Shown: positions 39,601 through 43,580 of the stretch, piece after piece
How positions within the stretch are numbered: position 1 is the stretch's first letter
How the letters are laid out: each line of letters begins with the position of its first letter
Assembly: GCA_001770815.1 (NCBI GenBank)
Contig: MESD01000060.1
Span: forward strand, 1 to 43,580
Source of the DNA: Burkholderiales bacterium RIFCSPHIGHO2_12_FULL_69_20
GTDB taxonomy: Bacteria > Pseudomonadota > Gammaproteobacteria > Burkholderiales > Burkholderiaceae_C
DNA: 43,580 nt
Direction: 5' to 3'
The notes under the pieces: generated by a model
What the model was told of the DNA's origin: nothing
Databases searched by the model: none
The model's input: only the letters and a program-made list of their open reading frames with translations
Translations under genes and position numbers: made by a program

Positions 39601-40076
39601 CCCGGCGACACCACCTGGCTGACATGGTTGTAGCCGGCCAGCGTGAGCTGCGACTTCAGTGCCGCTTCGTCGAGCTGGGTCTTCTGCTTGAACTGGAAGG
39701 TGGTGCCGGCCAGGAAGCTGGGCGGCGCCAGCCGCGTCAGCGCGGTGGTGGCCGGCAGCAGCACCACGTCGACATCGCCGGTGTGGATGCGCCACAGCGT
39801 GGCCAACCGCTCGCTGATCAGGTCCTGGTGCGGGCTGAAGCTGTCGTAGGGCAGCGTCTCCCAATCGGGGAACAAGGCCACGCGCAGGCCGGGCGCGAAG
39901 AACGGCAGCTCGTCGGTCAGGCGCTGGGCATCGGCCGGCTCGGCGGTGATGATGGCCAGCAGGCGCTTCTCGGACGCGCGGGCCTGGGCCAGCCGGGCCA
40001 GCAGCAGCGCATCGGCCGAGCCGGTGGGGCGGGGCAGGGTGAAACGCTTTCCAGCGGAGATGACGGGCAGTTGCAT
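36621..40076 (-). CDS. mfd: Transcription-repair coupling factor
   Basis: Removes stalled RNA polymerase from lesions and recruits UvrA. 1151 residues from ATG 40076, normal size. Order: UvrB-like N-terminal domain (GSADALLLARLAQARASEK, LFPDWETLPYDSFSPH), the RNA-polymerase-binding domain (VVHASHGIGRYQGL), the RecG-like motor (DRLVCGDVGFGKTEVALRA, VAILAPTTLLAEQHY, VIDEEHRFGVRHKE, TLTATPIPRTL, STIIETGIDVPSANTI, GRVGRSHHQAYAYLL), and the TRCF C-terminal domain. The frame stays open upstream to 40784, but that stretch is antisense to ispD. It is divergent from ispD. Confidence 0.97.
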   Translation of the reverse strand: MQLPVISAGKRFTLPRPTGSADALLLARLAQARASEKRLLAIITAEPADAQRLTDELPFFAPGLRVALFPDWETLPYDSFSPHQDLISERLATLWRIHTGDVDVVLLPATTALTRLAPPSFLAGTTFQFKQKTQLDEAALKSQLTLAGYNHVSQVVSPGEYAVRGGLIDLFPMGSLVPYRVDLFDNEVDSIRTFDPDSQRSLYPVPEVRLLPGREFPMDEAARTTFRQRWREKLEGDPTKSRIYKDIAQGIATAGIEYYLPLFFDEPGTIFSYLGDAAQLVLHGEVDAALEHFWTDTRERHRFIAADPDRTVLAPEEIFQRSEEFFTNANRHATLALRGHDPVDWARPLPDVAADRNATEPLSALGKHLDSTPHRVLIVAESDGRRESLLELLRDHKIEPPSVKTLAEFEASDQKFCITAAPLAAGFHWHEPAQAISIQFITETELFASSPQGRRRRKQEQVSSVDALIKDLSELKIGDPVVHASHGIGRYQGLLNIDLGEGPSEFLHLQYADKATLYVPVSQLHLISRYTGVSAEEAPLHRLGSGQWEKARRKAAEQVRDAAAELLNLYARRAAREGYAHRYSAHDYEAFASSFGFEETPDQRAAIHAVIQDMVSPQPMDRLVCGDVGFGKTEVALRAAFIAVIGGKQVAILAPTTLLAEQHYQTLVDRFGKWPVRIAEMSRFRSSKEIKIALDGLEAGTVDIVVGTHKLLSPDVKYKRLGLLVIDEEHRFGVRHKEAIKAMRAEVDVLTLTATPIPRTLGMALEGLRDLSVIATAPQRRLAIKTFVRSEGNSVIREAVLRELKRGGQVYFLHNEVDTINARRDRLVELLPEARIAIAHGQMPERELESVMRDFIAQRYNLLLCSTIIETGIDVPSANTIVMSRADKFGLAQLHQLRGRVGRSHHQAYAYLLVPDTETLTKQAQQRLDAIQSMEELGSGFYLAMHDLEIRGAGEVLGEHQSGNMMEVGFQLYNDMLAEAVRALKSGHEPDLLSPTGIFGATTEINLHAPALLPDAYCGDVAVRLSLYKRLATAERPEQLDVLLEEVTDRFGKLPAQGQTLFDTHRLRVLAKPYGVAKIDANPRLMNITFRPNPPIDAMKIIALVQKNKNIKLAGNDKLRIEREFADPKDRAQYVRDVLRALGPPVAAAPQ

Positions 40077-40105
40077 GGCGGCGGATGGGCTCGAGAAAAC
40101 GGCAA

Positions 40106-40135
40106 CACGCCCCGGAGCGGCTGCTCGGGGGCGTG
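40106..40135. other. Hairpin in the mfd/ispD divergent region
   Basis: CACGCCCC (40106-40113) pairs with GGGGCGTG (40128-40135); after one G-G mismatch the stem continues GAGC/GCTC around a GGCT loop. On the minus strand this lies in the mfd leader, 30 bases before the start codon. It could influence mfd expression; no role is shown. Confidence 0.4.
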
Positions 40136-40150
40136 GTGAGGGCTGAATTC

Positions 40151-40156
40151 TAGAAT
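40151..40156 (+). promoter_or_regulatory. Candidate -10 box of ispDF
   Basis: TAGAAT (5 of 6 consensus matches) ends seven bases before the ispD ATG at 40164, so transcription would begin about at the start codon. There is no ribosome-binding site before the ATG, which fits a leaderless mRNA. No good -35 is seen. Confidence 0.45.
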
Positions 40157-40163
40157 CGCCCGC

Positions 40164-40889
40164 ATGAATCCCTTGCCGATCGGGCCAGAACCCCGCTGTT
40201 TTGCCCTCGTGCCCTGCGCTGGCAGCGGCAGCCGCGCCGGCACCGCCGCCCCCAAGCAGTACGAGACCGTGGCCGGCCAGGCCGTGGTCGCGCATACGCT
40301 GGCGGCGCTGGCGCGGGTGCCGCGGCTGGTGGCCACGCTGGTGGTGCTGGCGCCCGACGATGACCAGTTCGAGGCCGCCGTGCCCGGCTTTGCCGGCGAG
40401 CGCGGCTGGGTGGCGCGGGTCGGCGGCGCCAGCCGCGCCGAGACGGTGGCCAACGGCCTGGCCGAGCTGCAGGCCCGTGGCGCGCAACCGCACGACTGGG
40501 TGCTGGTGCACGATGCCGCCCGCGCCTTGATCCGCCCCGAATGGGTCGACCGGTTGATCGACGCCTGCGCCGAAGACGAGGTGGGCGGCCTGCTGGCGTT
40601 GCCGGTGGCCGACACCCTCAAGCAGCAGACGGGCGATCACCGTGTGGCCGCCACCGTGGATCGCCAGGGCAAATGGGCCGCGCAGACGCCGCAGATGTTC
40701 CGCCTGGGCCTGCTGGCCCCGGCGCTGCGCGGCGCCGGTCCGCAGGTGACCGACGAGGCCAGCGCGGTCGAGGCGCTGGGCCACCAGCCGAAGCTGGTGC
40801 GCGGCGAGTTCGAGAACGTCAAGCTCACCTGGCCGGGCGACTTTGCGCTGGCCGAGCGGCTGCTGCAGACCCGAGGAGACCTGGCATGA
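40164..40889 (+). CDS. ispD: 2-C-methyl-D-erythritol 4-phosphate cytidylyltransferase
   Basis: Third step of the MEP isoprenoid pathway, joining MEP and CTP. The nucleotide-binding loop [10 protein letters not shown] with PKQY, the [11 protein letters not shown] metal motif, and the C-terminal [17 protein letters not shown] are visible. 241 residues. Stop overlaps the ispF start (ATGA at 40886), so the two are translationally coupled, as is common. Confidence 0.95.
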   Translation: MNPLPIGPEPRCFALVPCAGSGSRAGTAAPKQYETVAGQAVVAHTLAALARVPRLVATLVVLAPDDDQFEAAVPGFAGERGWVARVGGASRAETVANGLAELQARGAQPHDWVLVHDAARALIRPEWVDRLIDACAEDEVGGLLALPVADTLKQQTGDHRVAATVDRQGKWAAQTPQMFRLGLLAPALRGAGPQVTDEASAVEALGHQPKLVRGEFENVKLTWPGDFALAERLLQTRGDLA

Positions 40890-41374
40890 GCTTGCCGGAC
40901 ATGCGCATCGGCGAAGGCTGGGACGTTCACCAACTCGTCACCGGCCGGCCGCTCATCCTGGGCGGTATCACCATCGCCCACAGCCACGGGCTGCTGGGCC
41001 ATTCGGATGCCGACGCGCTGCTGCATGCGATCACCGATGCGCTGCTGGGCGCGGCCGCGCTGGGCGATATCGGCCGGCACTTCCCCGACACCGATGCCGC
41101 CTTCAAAGGCGCTGATTCAGGCGCGCTGCTGGCCGAGGCCGCGCGCCGTGTGCGCGCCGCCGGCTGGGCCATCGCCAATGTCGATTCGACCATCGTGGCG
41201 CAGGCGCCCAAGTTGTCGCCGCACATCCCGGCGATGGTGGCGCGCATCGCCGGGTTGCTGGGCCTGGACCCCGGGCAGGTCAACGTGAAGGCCAAGACGG
41301 CCGAGAAGCTGGGGCCGGTGGGCGAGGGGCGGGCGATCGAGGCGCGCGCGGTGTGCCTGCTGCTGCGGGCCTGA
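40886..41374 (+). CDS. ispF: 2-C-methyl-D-erythritol 2,4-cyclodiphosphate synthase
   Basis: Cyclises CDP-ME 2-phosphate in the MEP pathway. The zinc ligands are visible in GEGWDVHQL (Asp-x-His) and in [19 protein letters not shown], with [12 protein letters not shown] and the C-terminal [14 protein letters not shown]. 162 residues, trimeric enzyme of normal length. Its stop is 19 bases from the end of the convergent histidine kinase gene. Confidence 0.96.
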   Translation: MSLPDMRIGEGWDVHQLVTGRPLILGGITIAHSHGLLGHSDADALLHAITDALLGAAALGDIGRHFPDTDAAFKGADSGALLAEAARRVRAAGWAIANVDSTIVAQAPKLSPHIPAMVARIAGLLGLDPGQVNVKAKTAEKLGPVGEGRAIEARAVCLLLRA

Positions 41375-41393
41375 GCCCGCACACATTGCGGCC

Positions 41394-42770
41394 TCAGTGC
41401 CGCGACGAGGTCGAGCGCGTGGTGTCGACGTTGCGCGCCTGCCGCGCATGCCGCAGCCGCAGGTGCACCACCAGCCCGCCCTCGGGCGCGTTGGCGATCT
41501 CCACCTGGCCCCCCATGCGCTGCATCGCCTTGTCGACGATGGCCAGGCCCAGCCCGGCGCCGGTGGCCGCGGTGCGCGCCGCGTCGCCGCGGAAGAACGG
41601 CGTGGTCAGCTGGCTCAGCTTTTCGGGCGCCACGCCGGGGCCGTGGTCGCGCACGGTGCAGATCACCCAGCCGCCGGTGCGCACGTAGCTGACCGTCACC
41701 ATCGCGATGCCGGTGTCGATGGTGCGGCCGTAGCGGCGCGCGTTTTCGAACAGGTTGGCGAACACCCGGCCCAACTCCACCTCGTCGGCCAGCACCTCCA
41801 GGTCGATCGCCACGCGCGAGGTGATGCGGATCTCGCTGGGGTCGCGGAACGAGGCCGCCTCCTTGTCGATCAGCTTGGACAACAGCACCGGTCGCAGGTG
41901 CGATTCACCCGGGCGGGCGTAGTCCATGAACTTGTCGATGATGGCGTCGAGCTGGTCGATGTCGCTGGCCATGTTGGCCCGCGCCTCTTCATCGATCACG
42001 CTCATCTCGGCTTCCAGCCGCAGCCGGGCCAGCGGGGTGCGCAGGTCGTGGCTGATGCCGGCCAGCATCACCGCGCGGTCTTCTTCCACCTTGGCCAGCT
42101 CGCGTGCCATGCGGTTGAATCCCTTGTTGACCTCGCGGATCTCGCTGGTGATGGTGGTCTCGTCCAGCCGCGATTCGTACTCACCACCGCGGATGCGGCT
42201 GGCCGCGAACGACAGGTCGCGCAACGGCCGGTTGATGTAGCGGGCCAGCAGCACCAGCACCCCCAGCGTGACCAGCGCGGCGCCGCCCAGCCACAGCAGT
42301 TGCTGGTCTTCGGCCAGGCCCGGCGCCGGCGCGGTGGCGGTCTGCAGCCACCAGGCTTCGCGGTCGACCAGGAAGCCCAGCCACAGGCCGGGCATGCCGT
42401 TGACGCTGGTGGCCACCAGCAGCTCGGGCCCGAGCTGGCGCCGCAGGTCGGCGGCCAGCGGGCCCAGCGCATCACCTTGCTGCGGTGAGGTCCAGACGTC
42501 GGTCACCGCGCGCGGCAGCAGCACCAGACCCTCGCGCGCCGACAGCGACTTGATCAGCACCGGGCGGTTGCCGCGGTCGCTCAGGTGCAGGGCTTCGCCG
42601 GTCAGGCGCACCATGCTGGCCAGGTGGCGGGCGTCGTGCCGCTGTTCGGGCAGCGCCTGTTCAACCGCGCGCAGCGTCAGCACCCAGGCCAGCACACCGC
42701 CTGCCAGCAACAGCAGCAGCAAGAAAAACGTGCGCCAGAACAGGCTCAGCGCCACCTTCTTCTGGGTCAA
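41394..42770 (-). CDS. Sensor histidine kinase, EnvZ-like
   Basis: A 458-residue membrane sensor. Two membrane helices (about residues 10-33 and 158-176) flank a periplasmic region of about 120 residues. A HAMP segment (RYINRPLRDLSFAASRI) leads to the DHp domain with phospho-acceptor His241 (GISHDLRTPLARL), then the ATPase domain with N box (FANLFENARRYGR), G1 (DHGPGVAPEKL) and G2 (GAGLGLAIVDKAM). The HDLRTPLARLRLE form is the EnvZ subgroup. Its partner is the OmpR-like gene directly upstream on the same strand, 100 bases away. Confidence 0.9.
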   Translation of the reverse strand: MTQKKVALSLFWRTFFLLLLLLAGGVLAWVLTLRAVEQALPEQRHDARHLASMVRLTGEALHLSDRGNRPVLIKSLSAREGLVLLPRAVTDVWTSPQQGDALGPLAADLRRQLGPELLVATSVNGMPGLWLGFLVDREAWWLQTATAPAPGLAEDQQLLWLGGAALVTLGVLVLLARYINRPLRDLSFAASRIRGGEYESRLDETTITSEIREVNKGFNRMARELAKVEEDRAVMLAGISHDLRTPLARLRLEAEMSVIDEEARANMASDIDQLDAIIDKFMDYARPGESHLRPVLLSKLIDKEAASFRDPSEIRITSRVAIDLEVLADEVELGRVFANLFENARRYGRTIDTGIAMVTVSYVRTGGWVICTVRDHGPGVAPEKLSQLTTPFFRGDAARTAATGAGLGLAIVDKAMQRMGGQVEIANAPEGGLVVHLRLRHARQARNVDTTRSTSSRH

Positions 42771-42870
42771 TGCATCCCCTCGGCCTCTAACCTGATGAGA
42801 TTACACCGCTGGCCGCTGCAAAGCCCGGGTGGGCGACACCCGGCCTGCGGGGGGTCGGGCGCCCAAGCGC

Positions 42871-43580
42871 TCAGCCCGCGCCATCCGGCACGAACACGTA
42901 GCCCACGCCCCACACGGTCTGGATGTAGCGCGGCTGCGCCGCGTCGGGCTCGATCAGCTTGCGCAGGCGCGAGACCTGCACATCCAGGCTGCGGTCGAAG
43001 GGCTCGAAGTCGCGGCCGCGCGCCAGTTGCGCCAGCTTGTCGCGCGACAGCGGCTGGCGCGGATGGCGCACCAGCGCCTTGAGCATCGAGAACTCGCCGG
43101 TGGTCAGCGCGATGGCCTCGCCGTCCTTGGTCAGGCGGCGCAGCGACAGGTCGAACTCGAACGGCCCGAAGTTCACCACCTGCGCCTCCTTGCTGGGCGC
43201 GCCGGGTGCCTCCTGCGTGGGGCGGCGGCGCAGCACGGCATGGATGCGGGCCAGCAGCTCGCGCGGGTTGAAGGGCTTGGGCAGGTAGTCGTCGGCGCCC
43301 ACCTCCAGGCCGACGATGCGGTCGACATCTTCCACCTTGGCGGTGAGCATGATGATCGGCGTGGTGTCGTTGGCCGCGCGCAGACGGCGGCAGATCGACA
43401 GGCCATCCTCGCCCGGCATCATCAGGTCGAGCACGATCAGGTCGATGTTCTCGCGGGTGAGCAGTCGGTTGAGCGACTTGCCGTCCTCGGCCAGCAGGAC
43501 GTCGAAGCCCTCCTGCGTGAGGTAGCGTCGGAGCAGGTCGCGGATGCGGGCATCGTCGTCGACGACGACGATGCGATCCG
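42871..43580 (-). CDS. ompR: OmpR-like response regulator (N-terminus beyond the window)
   Basis: The right edge cuts only the first few codons; about 236 codons are visible. Receiver domain: acidic pocket IVVVDDDARIRDLL, phospho-acceptor Asp in LIVLDLMMPGEDG, Thr/Lys switch residues in IMLTAKVED and DYLPKPFNPREL. DNA-binding winged helix: ALTTGEFSMLKALVRHPRQ, then RDFEPFDRSLDVQVSRLRK and YIQTVWGVGYVFVPDG, the OmpR/PhoB type with the OmpR-like RGRDFEPFDRS segment. Likely phosphorylated by the neighbouring kinase. The target genes cannot be told from this window. Confidence 0.92.
   Translation of the reverse strand, partial: DRIVVVDDDARIRDLLRRYLTQEGFDVLLAEDGKSLNRLLTRENIDLIVLDLMMPGEDGLSICRRLRAANDTTPIIMLTAKVEDVDRIVGLEVGADDYLPKPFNPRELLARIHAVLRRRPTQEAPGAPSKEAQVVNFGPFEFDLSLRRLTKDGEAIALTTGEFSMLKALVRHPRQPLSRDKLAQLARGRDFEPFDRSLDVQVSRLRKLIEPDAAQPRYIQTVWGVGYVFVPDGAG

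Noticed and set aside
40077-40784. N-terminal extension of Mfd over 236 codons
   Set aside because: It is antisense to ispD, and Mfd has its normal length from ATG 40076.

Overview
The window is GC-rich, gene-dense chromosomal DNA. Its gene orders (pilOPQ then aroK-aroB, mlaFEDACB, zwf/hexR next to tal-pgi, an ompR/envZ-like pair) and protein sequences point to a betaproteobacterium of the order Burkholderiales, probably near Rubrivivax, Leptothrix or Ideonella. The genus is inferred from gene order and motifs, without any database search. I saw no rRNA, tRNA, CRISPR array, prophage or complete insertion sequence.

Layout. 1-3142: end of a type IV pilus operon (pilO fragment, pilP, pilQ). 3191-7231: a 1346-residue Ig-repeat lipoprotein with clearly lower GC than its surroundings, placed between pilQ and aroK. 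7239-10542: shikimate genes aroK and aroB, separated by two toxin-antitoxin modules (a VapBC pair and a RelE/HigB-like pair). 10553-12477: a dGTPase-like gene and a REP-associated (Y1) transposase relative that lacks the catalytic tyrosine. 12695-19044: gltB-gltD glutamate synthase. 19256-23131: mlaFEDACB, the phospholipid transport system of the outer membrane. 23147-29573: central carbon genes hexR and zwf (minus strand), a Tat-exported beta-helix protein, then tal and pgi (plus strand); zwf has a promoter and a near-perfect palindrome that fits a HexR operator. 29972-31543: a thiamine-diphosphate enzyme of the acetolactate synthase/benzoylformate decarboxylase superfamily. 31717-36164: an ABC importer (ATPase, two permeases, NMT1/THI5-like binding protein) closed by a RutR-like TetR regulator, with a RutR-type box before the first gene. 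36621-40076: mfd (minus). 40164-41374: ispD-ispF. 41394-43580: an EnvZ-like kinase and an OmpR-like regulator cut by the right edge.

Working together. zwf, hexR, tal and pgi cover glucose-6-phosphate branching and the non-oxidative pentose phosphate step, with HexR as the likely KDPG-responsive switch. The six mla genes form one translationally coupled unit. The ABC importer and RutR-like regulator look like a self-contained pyrimidine-type (or related heterocycle) uptake unit.

Most unusual content: (1) a family of nested palindromic elements at 29702-29814, 36275-36370 and 36403-36507, whose stems differ in sequence but still pair while their loops are conserved; (2) a second, C-run/G-run palindromic repeat sitting directly after the stop codons of pilO and zwf; (3) two toxin-antitoxin modules wedged into aroK-aroB; (4) the low-GC adhesin with a three-domain super-repeat; (5) the catalytically degenerate Y1 transposase with paired GTCTG(T/A)CCCCATTTAA motifs downstream.
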